Assembly (NCBI GenBank): GCA_028718605.1
Contig: JAQULM010000001.1
Location: 346,785-410,784 of the forward strand
Reading direction: 5' to 3'
DNA: 64,000 nucleotides
Origin: Patescibacteria group bacterium
GTDB taxonomy: Bacteria; Patescibacteria; ABY1; UBA10025; JAHIVO01
The position numbers were made by a program, and so were the translations under genes. Below the pieces are notes generated by a model that did no database searches, was not told the origin of the DNA, and saw only the letters and a program-made list of their open reading frames with translations. Of the stretch, positions 17,883-26,386 are shown piece after piece. How positions within the stretch are numbered: position 1 is the first letter of the stretch; every line of letters begins with the position of its first letter.

Positions 17883-17915
17883 TGTACAACACCCACTTTT
17901 CCACAGCATTTTCGC

Positions 17916-19121
17916 CTATATCGCGCCTGATAAGTTGTATATCGGAAGGATGATTGCCGTTACCAGAAAGCCGACGGCGATGCCGAGAATGACCATAATC
18001 ACCGGCTCGATCAGGGCTGTCAAGTTTTTCAATGAATTTTCAAGTTCCCTCGTATAAAAATCAGCGACTTTCATCAGTATCCGGTCAAGCTGGCCGGATT
18101 GCTCTCCGACGACCATCATCTGCGAGAGCATCAGGGGCACGTCTTTGCTTTTCATGAACAGCGTGGTGATGGACGACCCCCCCTCAACCACCCGAATCGT
18201 TGCCTTGGTCAAGTCTTGATAAATAGTATTGCCGATAACATCTGCCACAATATCGAGCGACCGTGTCAACGGCACGCCGGAGGTGAGCAGGGTCGAGAGC
18301 GAACGTGCAAAGCGCGCTAAATACATTCTGGTGAAAATTGCACCGACTATCGGTACGCGAATTTTCATCTTATCGATGACGTGCTGGCCAGCCGCGGTCT
18401 TTTTATACGACCGGAAACCAACGACACAGCCAGCGACGATTGCGGAAATAATCCACCAGTAATTCCGGATTACATCGCTGAACCCGATCAGGATTTTCGT
18501 CGGCAGGGGCAGGGCAACGCCGCCGGCCGTGAGAATTTCCGTGATTTGGGGCAGAACAAAGATGACCATCATCACGCCGACGCCAAGCAAGGCGCAAAAA
18601 ATGAACGCGGGGTAGATCATCGCGCCTTTTGCCTTGCCGCGCATGTCATAATCCTTTTCCTGCTGGTCCGCGAGATAGTCGAGGATTTCGTCCAACCGTC
18701 CGGTGGTTTCTGCGGAACGGACCATCTGTATGAAAAAATTGCCGAATTCCTTCGGGTACTTGCCGAGCGCTTGCGACAGCTTCGCGCCGCCGTCAACTTC
18801 ATCCGCAACGTCAGAGATAATCCGCTCGAACTGTTTATTTTGCGTCTGCCGCGCCAGCACCTTGAGCGCCCGGACAAGCGGGACATTCGACGTCATCATG
18901 ACTGAGATCTGCCGTGCGAAGACAACAATATCTTTCGGCTTCACGCGACTGCCGACCTGGAAGCCCTTGAGGAACGGCAACGCATGATGCTCTTTCAGTG
19001 ATACAATAAACAACTGCTTGTCACGCAGAATTCCGTACGCGATATTTTCGCTCGGCGCGACCACGACGCCGCTGATCAGGTCGCCACCTGGATTCCGTGC
19101 TTTATAACTATACTCGGCCAT
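17916..19121 (-). CDS. pilC: Type IV pilus inner membrane platform protein
   Basis: 401 residues, the normal PilC/GspF length. It has two repeated T2SSF domains, visible as FARQISVMMTSNVPLVRALKVLA (about 70) and FARSLSTLLTSGVPLTRSLDIVA (about 275), each followed by long hydrophobic helices, and the C-terminal ENSLKNLTALIEPVIMVILG. PilC is the polytopic platform that couples PilB ATPase motion to pilin insertion. It is 31 bp downstream of the receiver-domain gene in the pilM-to-pilC operon. Confidence 0.96.
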   Translation of the reverse strand: MAEYSYKARNPGGDLISGVVVAPSENIAYGILRDKQLFIVSLKEHHALPFLKGFQVGSRVKPKDIVVFARQISVMMTSNVPLVRALKVLARQTQNKQFERIISDVADEVDGGAKLSQALGKYPKEFGNFFIQMVRSAETTGRLDEILDYLADQQEKDYDMRGKAKGAMIYPAFIFCALLGVGVMMVIFVLPQITEILTAGGVALPLPTKILIGFSDVIRNYWWIISAIVAGCVVGFRSYKKTAAGQHVIDKMKIRVPIVGAIFTRMYLARFARSLSTLLTSGVPLTRSLDIVADVIGNTIYQDLTKATIRVVEGGSSITTLFMKSKDVPLMLSQMMVVGEQSGQLDRILMKVADFYTRELENSLKNLTALIEPVIMVILGIAVGFLVTAIILPIYNLSGAI

Positions 19122-19152
19122 AGAATATCTTGGGTTTGGATAAGTAAAAAGT

Positions 19153-19542
19153 TTACTTGCGCATGATGCCCTTCATCTTCGTGACAACTTCAGATGGCAT
19201 GAAATGCGCCTTGATCAGGTAATCAGATGCGCCAAGATCGAGGCCCTTCTGGACATCATCGCGCTGTCCCAAATTCGTCAGAAGAATCACGGGGACATCT
19301 TTCGTGCTCGAATCCTCCTTCAAGCTCTTCAATACGTCAAATCCGCTCATTTTCGGAAGCACGACATCGAGTAAGATTATATCCGGGTTATGCTCTTTTG
19401 CGAGCCGCAAGCCCTTTTCGCCATCCGACGCAAGCTGCACGTCGAATCCTTCCAGGTTGAGCTTCGTGACGTACATGCCGGCGAGAAATTCATCGTCCTC
19501 GACGAGCAAAATTTTAATTTTTTTTACTTTTGTGTCTGCCAT
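19153..19542 (-). CDS. Stand-alone response regulator receiver domain
   Basis: 129 residues, one CheY-like receiver domain and no output domain. Conserved residues are present: acidic pair D16/D17, phosphorylatable D59 in LLDVVLPKMSG, T89 and K111 in SDYLIKAHF. It lies between pilB (41 bp upstream) and pilC (31 bp downstream), so it probably controls pilus dynamics by contacting PilB or PilC (inference). No histidine kinase is in the window. The segment YLIKAHFMPSEVV is typical of receiver domains in pilus operons of this group. Confidence 0.92.
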   Translation of the reverse strand: MADTKVKKIKILLVEDDEFLAGMYVTKLNLEGFDVQLASDGEKGLRLAKEHNPDIILLDVVLPKMSGFDVLKSLKEDSSTKDVPVILLTNLGQRDDVQKGLDLGASDYLIKAHFMPSEVVTKMKGIMRK

Positions 19543-19583
19543 ATGCCTTCTTGCGTTAATGATAGTTATTGAATGCGAATTAT

Positions 19584-21332
19584 TTACTCTTTGGTCACCC
19601 GGAGAATCTCTGCCAAGGAAGTCTTGCCTTCAAGCGCCTTCAGCAATCCATCCTGGAGCATGGGGACCATATTCTGGCGTTTGGACGCATTGCGTATTTC
19701 ATCGATTGTCGGATTGGTGACACAAACTTTTTTCAAGTCTTCGTCCATTTCCAGAATCTCATTAATTAACAATCGGCCTTTGTACCCCGTCTGTTCGCAG
19801 CGAACGCATCCTTTTCCTTCATGGAATACGAGCTTGTCTGGTTTTTTGCCCAAACGCTCCACCATGATCGCTTCAGGAATTATCTCAAGATATTTCCGCA
19901 CTTCTTTCTCGAGCTCGGCTGGCAACGTAGTCTCCTTCTGGCAGTACGGGCAGAGGCGCCGCACAAGCCGCTGTGCTGCAACGGTCGATAGCGAAGCGGT
20001 GATAAGAAAAGGCTCGATCTTCATGTCAATAAGCCGCGGGATCGCCCCGAACGAATCGTTCGTGTGGAGCGTCGATAGTACGAGATGCCCTGTCAGTGCG
20101 GCATGCACCGCTAGTTCCGCAGTTTCATTATCACGAATTTCGCCAACCATGATCACGTCAGGGTCCTGCCGGAGGATCGAACGCAACCCAGCGGCAAACG
20201 TCAGTCCCACCTCGGGCCTGATCTGGGATTGGTTCACGCCATTAATATAGTACTCAACAGGGTCTTCCAGGGTGACGATATTGATGGATTCATCATTTAA
20301 AATTGTAAGCAATGCGGATAGCGTCGTGGACTTGCCTGAGCCAGTCGGACCAGTAAGTAAAATCATGCCGACGCTCTTTTCAACCGATGCCTGCATGACC
20401 TTCAGGTCTCTGCCTTCAAAACCCAGTTTTTCCAGGTCGAGCACAACTGCTGCACGATCCAAAATACGCATCACTACTTTTTCGTTGGTGAAGAGCGGCA
20501 AGGTCGACACACGATAATCAATGATGCGGCCGTCCCATTCCGTTCGGAAACGCCCATCTTGCGGTATGCGGGTTTCATCGAGCTTTAAATTTGAGAGCAC
20601 CTTGATGCGGGCGACAATGGCAGAATGCACATACCGCGGCAAGACAAGAGATGTATGCAGTACGCCGTCCACGCGGTACCTGACTCTCGTCTCATTTTCA
20701 ACCGGCTCAATATGGATATCCGACGCATTGCCCTCGACTGCATGTTTGAGGATGACTGAAACCATCTTCGATACCGGCGCGCTCTTTACCACCTTGTCGG
20801 CCGTCTTCTCGCCCTCGAGTATCTCATCAGCGGCCGTTTTCTGCGACTGGTCTGCGCCAGCGAGCGCTTCTTCAACCTCGGCGCCGAGTGTCGCATACTG
20901 CTTTGAGGCATACCGAAAACCGCTCGCAGAAATGATGGAGTATTTCACCTTGAAACCATGCTCGCGTGCCAGGAATTCCACCGCCTCGATCGCTTTAAAA
21001 TCGCTCGGGTCTTCCATCGCAATGCTGACGTCAATCCCCGCTTTTTCAAAAGCGACAACATGGTAGTTCTGGGCGAGTTCACGCGGGATGATATTCAGGA
21101 CAGTCTGCGATATCGTTTTGCCGAAGAGATCGATATACGGAACGCCGAGCACGTCAGCCCGCGCTTTTGCCACATCCTCTTCTGATATGAGGCCGCGCTG
21201 TATCGCCATTTCGGCGACTTCATTCTCGTCCTGGGTACGCTGGCGGAGCTCATCGATCCGGTCAGAAGAAATCACCCCCCGCTCCAAAAGGAGGTTCAAG
21301 AGAGATGGTTTGTTTGTAATGCTGGAATCCAT
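19584..21332 (-). CDS. pilB: Type IV pilus assembly ATPase
   Basis: 582 residues from the ATG at 21332; the 57 codons upstream overlap the FN3 gene and do not look like PilB. The N-terminal MshEN-type domain is followed by the GspE ATPase with Walker A GPTGSGKST, an Asp box with EDPVEYYINGVNQ, Walker B IMVGEIRD and a His box TGHLVLSTLHTND. A tetracysteine zinc motif is seen as CPYC and CVRCEQTGYKGR. It powers pilus extension. No Shine-Dalgarno is visible in the 19-bp gap after the FN3 gene. A separate retraction ATPase (PilT) is not in the window. Confidence 0.96.
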   Translation of the reverse strand: MDSSITNKPSLLNLLLERGVISSDRIDELRQRTQDENEVAEMAIQRGLISEEDVAKARADVLGVPYIDLFGKTISQTVLNIIPRELAQNYHVVAFEKAGIDVSIAMEDPSDFKAIEAVEFLAREHGFKVKYSIISASGFRYASKQYATLGAEVEEALAGADQSQKTAADEILEGEKTADKVVKSAPVSKMVSVILKHAVEGNASDIHIEPVENETRVRYRVDGVLHTSLVLPRYVHSAIVARIKVLSNLKLDETRIPQDGRFRTEWDGRIIDYRVSTLPLFTNEKVVMRILDRAAVVLDLEKLGFEGRDLKVMQASVEKSVGMILLTGPTGSGKSTTLSALLTILNDESINIVTLEDPVEYYINGVNQSQIRPEVGLTFAAGLRSILRQDPDVIMVGEIRDNETAELAVHAALTGHLVLSTLHTNDSFGAIPRLIDMKIEPFLITASLSTVAAQRLVRRLCPYCQKETTLPAELEKEVRKYLEIIPEAIMVERLGKKPDKLVFHEGKGCVRCEQTGYKGRLLINEILEMDEDLKKVCVTNPTIDEIRNASKRQNMVPMLQDGLLKALEGKTSLAEILRVTKE

Positions 21333-21351
21333 GCGGGTATAAACTGTTTTT

Positions 21352-22275
21352 TTAAAACGCCGGCTGGAACGGATTGAGGCGGTACGGCGTCGCGAGGATA
21401 TTCCTCGACGACTCATTATTGCTGGTATCAACGCTCGTGACCGTATAAAAATAGGGAGTGTTTGAATCAACCGTATCAAGATACGACGTTGCGGTTGGTA
21501 CATAATCTTCCGCCTTTTTCGGCCAGATCAGTGACCCGACAACACCTTGCTGTTCAGAACGGTATATCCGCACGAGTGCAAAATCAGAATTCTGCGGCGG
21601 TAACCATGAAACAAGGATCCCCCTCTCGGTACTCTGCACGGTGACATTCAGTGGGGCATCGGGCGCAATACGATCAGTCGGCACTCCGCTCGTCGGTTCC
21701 TTGTTGCTGGACTCAGATTCACCGGCTTCGCTCGAGAGTGCGGTCCGAACAATGTATGAGTACTGCTGCCCATTTTTCAGCGGAACATCGGACGCCTGAT
21801 CATGCCACTCGTCACGAAAACTCATGACGGCACCGGGAACCGGCGACGTCAATTCCTGGTAGTAGATAGGGTGCGCCGTTTTCTCATCGCCGACCGCTCG
21901 ATAAATACGTAGAGCGTTAAAATTTATATATTTCGGCAGCTCCCATGTAATGACGAGCTGGCTCCCTACCTTCGTATCAGTAACGGTAACATTCAGCGGT
22001 TGGAGCGGCTTCGTGGAATCGAGCTTGATCCCTTCAAGCTGATTTGTAAAACCAGAAAATGGCACCTTGGACAGGCTGTAGTACTGCGGATCTTTGAATA
22101 TCTGGTCGTCAACGTCAAATGTTAGCGTTTGCCCTGAACCTGCATCGTCTACGACAATAGGGGCTACTGCGGGATTCGGGCCGGCGTTCTTGAAGTATGA
22201 ATTGTATACCATATACCCCCCTGCAATAATCAGTACACCAAGAACTCCGAGAAGGGTTAGCGTCCTTTTTGACAT
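21352..22275 (-). CDS. Membrane-anchored double fibronectin type III protein in the pilus operon
   Basis: 307 residues from the ATG at 22275 (MSKRTLTLLGVLGVLIIAGG), which has GGCGGTG upstream; ATGs 7 and 9 codons earlier are possible. One N-terminal membrane helix (about 5-25) is followed by two fibronectin type III-like domains (about 85-200 and 205-300), seen as PLNVTVTDTKVGSQLVITWE and PLNVTVQSTERGILVSWLPP, each ending in YSYIVRT or YFYTVTS. It sits between pilO and pilB, where proteobacteria carry pilP and pilQ. It could be an extracellular partner of PilN/PilO; that role is inference. Confidence 0.8.
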   Translation of the reverse strand: MSKRTLTLLGVLGVLIIAGGYMVYNSYFKNAGPNPAVAPIVVDDAGSGQTLTFDVDDQIFKDPQYYSLSKVPFSGFTNQLEGIKLDSTKPLQPLNVTVTDTKVGSQLVITWELPKYINFNALRIYRAVGDEKTAHPIYYQELTSPVPGAVMSFRDEWHDQASDVPLKNGQQYSYIVRTALSSEAGESESSNKEPTSGVPTDRIAPDAPLNVTVQSTERGILVSWLPPQNSDFALVRIYRSEQQGVVGSLIWPKKAEDYVPTATSYLDTVDSNTPYFYTVTSVDTSNNESSRNILATPYRLNPFQPAF

Positions 22276-22311
22276 TTTTTCACCGCCGATCTGCATATGC
22301 ATCCGAGATAA

Positions 22312-22890
22312 TTATTGATAGTACGTTGTGAGATTGAGCGTATAGTCAGACGAAGCCGGATTATAAGAAAACGTACGGAGCTCCATGAGCGGCAGCTGTG
22401 ATGTCATCTCGTCCAGAAATTGCTTCACGTTCGCGTATGTGCTCAGGCCACCCACGACAACGATAATATTCATCTGTTGGATGGCGCCGCCTGCGGTTGC
22501 GGGAGCGATATTTGCGGTGAGCGGCCCCACGTCAATGCTCTTCACGTCCAGCCCATTTTTCAGTAAAAATGATTTTAACTCGATGACAATCGACGGAATT
22601 TGGTCTTGCCGCGGAAGGAGTGTCTGCATACTCCGGACATCATCATACGTCAGGTCCGCATAACGTTTTTCCAGCTTCTTGAGGCGTGTAAGCGTTTCGC
22701 TTCTGTCGATAAGCAGCTGTTCCTTGCCTTCCAGGTCACTCACGCCGATCTCGTTGATATCGGCGAGCGTATCCTTGATAAAGAGCACATACCCCGTACC
22801 CAGAACTGCGAGTACGACACCGATCGAAATATATACGAAATACTTCGTGAACCCGACAATTATTTTTCTTTTTACCACTGAAGGTTTCAT
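22312..22890 (-). CDS. pilO: Type IV pilus alignment protein PilO
   Basis: 192 residues with a single N-terminal membrane helix (about 16-36), a coiled coil (SDLEGKEQLLIDRSETLTRLKKLEKRY) and a ferredoxin-like C-terminal domain with LLPRQDQIPSIVIELKSFLLKNGL and FLDEMTSQLPLMEL. This is the PilO/GspM layout. It pairs with PilN on the outer face of the membrane. It follows pilN by 5 bp and precedes the FN3 gene. Confidence 0.9.
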   Translation of the reverse strand: MKPSVVKRKIIVGFTKYFVYISIGVVLAVLGTGYVLFIKDTLADINEIGVSDLEGKEQLLIDRSETLTRLKKLEKRYADLTYDDVRSMQTLLPRQDQIPSIVIELKSFLLKNGLDVKSIDVGPLTANIAPATAGGAIQQMNIIVVVGGLSTYANVKQFLDEMTSQLPLMELRTFSYNPASSDYTLNLTTYYQ

Positions 22891-22895
22891 AGGCG

Positions 22896-24944
22896 CTATC
22901 TGCTGTAGTAAAAAATTGTTGGATAAATCAGGAGGTCAACGGTAAACTGGACGGGGCGATCACTGCCTGTTTGTTTAGCATCGCTTGTTCCCGCCGTATC
23001 TTGCTGGAATCCAATGAGCGAGATCGTCGCGGACTGTACGAAATCACTTGCTCGCTGGAACACGTACAGCTGCTTAACCGCCGCTTCGTACGTTTTTCCT
23101 ACCGCAGTGACTTGAACAGTGCCATTCACGTCAACCGTCAATGTCGTGAGGTATACGTCAGGAATCGTATTTTGCTCAAGTTTCGTAAAGATTTTCGACC
23201 AGTAGACATGGTTCGCGAGAAGTTTCCGAATGCCTGCGACGCGGGCGTTGAATTGGTTTACCTCGTCTTGGATCTTTGAATGCTTCGTGATCTCCGTCTC
23301 TTTACTCTGTATCTTGCTCTCGACATCACTGATCTGTGTCGTGATGTTATTGTGGTAAAAATTGGTCCAGAGCCAACCGCCAAACACGAGAGCGCACGTG
23401 ACAATAATAAATAGTACGAGGTAGAGCACTTTTGAAATTGGAATTTCCTGCTCGACGATTTCTTCTGGGACGAGATTAACCTCCCAATCAAACGGTTTCA
23501 CCCGCAGAGACGCATCTGCTGGTTGGGTGAGGCTGATTGACTCATCCCCTTTCTTCTGCCGTAAAAGCGGAGGGACATGCATCCGGTCGTGCGCTTCACT
23601 ATGCCCGCGTTTTTCAGTTGAACGGGGGTACACCATACCGACAGTCTCTGGTGCGCCTGCATGATGCATTTCTCTGGCATCAGGTGACGCGGGAGGCGGC
23701 GGAGGCATCAAGCGTTCTGGCATACCGGCATGCTTCAATGCTGGCTGCTCACCAACCAGCGGCACGCGAGTGTGAGCCTGAGCATGCGTATGCTTTCCGA
23801 ATAAGCCAATTATTTTTTTCCACAGGCGTTTGAGCCAATTGTCTTTCTTCGGGAGTGCAGCTTCCAGCCCATGCCGAAGATCAGGCAACGGTGGAGGCGG
23901 CGCTGGCGGCACGCGCAGCGGCGCCGATGGGACGGCTGGCTTCACAGCTGGCGGCGGGGTAACCATTCGCGGCGCAGCCGGTTTCTGGATTACTGGCATG
24001 GTATGCAATAGAGAAGGCGCTGCCATTGCTGCAGCTGGCTTCACCGCCGATGGCTGTGGACGCAGAGGTGATGGCAACGGCGCTGGTCGTATTGGCTCAG
24101 CCGGAATCTGAGGTGCTGGCGGCATTGGCACCCGCGTCTCGGTCTGAGCGTGAAACATTTCAGGGACGTGTGGCTTCTGCGGTGCCGATGGTGCTGCCGG
24201 GACAGTGGGCTGAGGCTTTTTCTTCGTACTGAAAATCCGTTTCAACCATGCGACAAACCGCTGCCACCCGGTAACACGCTTGGGTGCGGGTATAAGGGCA
24301 GGGACGCGCGATTCCAGCATCGCGTGAAGTTTCGGTTCAACAACTGGAAATCCATCCTTTGTATAAACCAATCGTTTTGGCGGTATCGGAACCTGCGGCT
24401 CCTGCGGAGGTTCCTGGCGAGTAACTACCTGGACGATATCACCATTACGCGGTTTTCGTGGAGCAAGCACTGGCATCACTTTCTCGGCTCGGACGGATGA
24501 GTATTTCGGAAATTGGCTGGCGGGACCCCCAGAAATTGGTGCGTGTACAATCGTCGGTTGCACTGGCTGCCTCTTTCCGAATAACCTGCTCCAGAACGAA
24601 CCGCCCTGGTGCGCCTTTTTCTTCACGACGAGCGCTGGCTTCGGGGCGACATACGATACAGTCGGTTTCAGTGACGGCCGCTGCTTTACGTACGTAATTT
24701 TTTCCGTCAGCAGGATTTTCTTCTCGGGCATCTGCCGCAGTGGCGCGCCCTCCTCAATCGTTTGTTTCGGTTTCTGGAATGCTCCTTTGAAAAACGTCAA
24801 AACACCAGCTGTATGTTTGACCGGCTTTTGATCGGGCCTTCGCTCTCCCGGGACGGGTCCGGTGAGCTCAATCCGAGGAGATACAAGCTGTTTTTCTCTT
24901 TTTATTTTTGCTTTTTCCTCGCTGGGGAGGAGATTGATCGCCAT
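22896..24944 (-). CDS. pilN: PilN with a long Pro-rich cytoplasmic extension
   Basis: 682 residues, against about 180-210 for ordinary PilN. Residues 489-682 are a complete PilN by themselves: VNLVPEE, a membrane helix (about 506-528), coiled coil and a ferredoxin-like domain (IPDVYLTTLTVDVNG). In front lies a second INLLPSEEK at residues 3-11, the form PilN normally uses to dock into PilM, then about 470 residues rich in Pro, Ala, Lys. Within it are basic aromatic patches near 49-60, 118-125, 227-242 and 370-384 (for example WLKRLWKKIIGLFGK) and a repeated HAQxxTRVP. The whole stretch is one open frame with no sign of frameshift. Confidence 0.92.
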   Translation of the reverse strand: MAINLLPSEEKAKIKREKQLVSPRIELTGPVPGERRPDQKPVKHTAGVLTFFKGAFQKPKQTIEEGAPLRQMPEKKILLTEKITYVKQRPSLKPTVSYVAPKPALVVKKKAHQGGSFWSRLFGKRQPVQPTIVHAPISGGPASQFPKYSSVRAEKVMPVLAPRKPRNGDIVQVVTRQEPPQEPQVPIPPKRLVYTKDGFPVVEPKLHAMLESRVPALIPAPKRVTGWQRFVAWLKRIFSTKKKPQPTVPAAPSAPQKPHVPEMFHAQTETRVPMPPAPQIPAEPIRPAPLPSPLRPQPSAVKPAAAMAAPSLLHTMPVIQKPAAPRMVTPPPAVKPAVPSAPLRVPPAPPPPLPDLRHGLEAALPKKDNWLKRLWKKIIGLFGKHTHAQAHTRVPLVGEQPALKHAGMPERLMPPPPPASPDAREMHHAGAPETVGMVYPRSTEKRGHSEAHDRMHVPPLLRQKKGDESISLTQPADASLRVKPFDWEVNLVPEEIVEQEIPISKVLYLVLFIIVTCALVFGGWLWTNFYHNNITTQISDVESKIQSKETEITKHSKIQDEVNQFNARVAGIRKLLANHVYWSKIFTKLEQNTIPDVYLTTLTVDVNGTVQVTAVGKTYEAAVKQLYVFQRASDFVQSATISLIGFQQDTAGTSDAKQTGSDRPVQFTVDLLIYPTIFYYSR

Positions 24945-25028
24945 AATGGCTTTTTTTGTTTTGGGATTGCGCGGAACAATCCTTCACTATTTCGAATACG
25001 ACCTTATACCCTGCTGGCGGTAAAGGCC

Positions 25029-25069
25029 TGTAAACCTTACGTGAAGATGGTTTATTTTTTTGGTTTACA
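25029..25069 (-). promoter_or_regulatory. Hairpin at the 5' end of the pilN transcript
   Basis: Inverted repeat TGTAAACC (25029-25036) and GGTTTACA (25062-25069), 8 bp with a 25-base loop. It begins where the promoter at 25075-25103 should start transcription, so it would form at the very 5' end and may protect the mRNA. Confidence 0.4.
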
Positions 25070-25074
25070 CCTTT

Positions 25075-25103
25075 ATTTTAGCACATTTAAATGAGAAAGT
25101 CAA
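25075..25103 (-). promoter_or_regulatory. Internal promoter upstream of pilN
   Basis: Minus strand TTGACT, exactly 17 bases, TAAAAT with TG in the extended -10 position. It lies in the 273-bp gap between pilM and pilN, giving a leader of about 124 bases. It would let pilN-pilO-FN3-pilB-REC-pilC be expressed apart from the giant-protein/pilM transcript. Confidence 0.72.
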
Positions 25104-25217
25104 TACTTTTCCTAATAATTAACAAAAGACCCGCCGCTCACCGCGATGGGCAAATTTTAATCCAACAAATTGTATTCGAACACCGCCGCACCGGCGCAAG
25201 ATGCTCTGGTGCAAGTA

Positions 25218-26366
25218 CTACACGATTTCGCGCATCGCGAGGCCGACTGCAACTGCAAGGCGCGGTCCGAGCTGGCGGAGCATCGTATCGATTTCAACGG
25301 GATGGATCACGCGCGCCCATGGATCGCCGATGTACGTCTTGATATTGAAAACTTTTTCGATGCTCTCAGTAAAGTTCCCGAGGAAAGCCGAGCCGCCCGT
25401 CAGAATAATCTTTGAAACTGTTTTCTTGTGTTGGCCCTGGTAGATATTCAAGATATAGCGCACCTCGTTGACAACGGAATTAATCACATACCGCACCGGC
25501 TGCGGAAGCTTGTCGATTGACGTGCCGGCAAAGGAACCGCCCATATCATGCTTAAACTGCTCAGCTGCGTGCTCTGGCAAACCCATGGACTCTGCAAGGG
25601 ACTTCGTCACCGATTTACCGCCGAGGTCGATGCTTCGGTGGAGCATCGGCACGTTGTCCGCAAAAATGCTGATGCTGGTCGCCTGGCTTCCAACGTCTAT
25701 CACCATCACCGGATTCCGGTCATTGCCGACCAATGATCGCTGCAGGGAAAAAGACTCTGTCTCCAGCCCCACCAATTGCAGCCCCACATCCCGGAATAAT
25801 TCTACATACCGGTTCACCATTTCCTTCGGAGCAGCGGTCAAGAGCACTTTGATGTTGCCTTTCTGGATCATGCCAACCTTTTCGCTTTCCTTTGATTCTT
25901 TCTCTTCTTTCTTATCCTTTTTCGCTTTCTTGCCGGATGCGTCCCCCTCCGCGGCTGTTTTCGCCTGCTTACTGTCCTTTGCGTCTGTATCTTGCCCCAG
26001 CACTTCCCAGTCGAGAATCATCTCCTCGAGCGGAATCGGCACAAACTTCTTCGCCTCCCAGCGTACGGCGGAAATCAAATCCTTCCTGCTCATTGCCGGC
26101 AAACTGATGATAGAGCTGAACACACTATAGCTCGGCAGAGCAGCAACCGTCTTATCGGTTGAAACGCGCGACCGTTTGATGAGCTCTTTGAGGTGCACGG
26201 CGACAGCGTTCCGCGCTTCAGCGCTCGTATCTTTGATAATGCTGTATGCGCCCTCGACAAAACCATAGGTCACCAACTGCGGCCGGTTGCCGACGTTTTT
26301 CAATTCGACGATTTTGATGCTCGGCCCGCCGAGATCAACTCCGAGATAGTTTAATTTCTTTGCCAT
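25218..26366 (-). CDS. pilM: Type IV pilus assembly protein PilM
   Basis: 382 residues, an actin-like ATPase fold. Phosphate-1 loop GVDLGGPSIKIVEL, phosphate-2 segment PVMVIDVGSQATSISIF and adenosine segment KIILTGGSAFLGNF are visible. PilM is cytoplasmic and binds the N-terminal peptide of PilN. Residues 126-168 are a Lys/Glu/Ala-rich insertion (KKAKKDKKEEKESKE) absent from the usual family and placed before MIQKGNIKVLLTAAPK. The gene starts 20 bp after the giant secreted protein gene and is followed by a 273-bp gap with the pilN promoter. Confidence 0.93.
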   Translation of the reverse strand: MAKKLNYLGVDLGGPSIKIVELKNVGNRPQLVTYGFVEGAYSIIKDTSAEARNAVAVHLKELIKRSRVSTDKTVAALPSYSVFSSIISLPAMSRKDLISAVRWEAKKFVPIPLEEMILDWEVLGQDTDAKDSKQAKTAAEGDASGKKAKKDKKEEKESKESEKVGMIQKGNIKVLLTAAPKEMVNRYVELFRDVGLQLVGLETESFSLQRSLVGNDRNPVMVIDVGSQATSISIFADNVPMLHRSIDLGGKSVTKSLAESMGLPEHAAEQFKHDMGGSFAGTSIDKLPQPVRYVINSVVNEVRYILNIYQGQHKKTVSKIILTGGSAFLGNFTESIEKVFNIKTYIGDPWARVIHPVEIDTMLRQLGPRLAVAVGLAMREIV

Positions 26367-26386
26367 GGATATACGTTGAAGTTTAT

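Noticed and set aside
21333..21503. 57-codon N-terminal extension of PilB
   Set aside because: It overlaps the FN3 gene, is Arg-rich and unlike PilB; the ATG at 21332 gives the standard MshEN start.
25104..25217. Terminator after pilM
   Set aside because: The GC-rich stretch has no clean stem followed by T residues.
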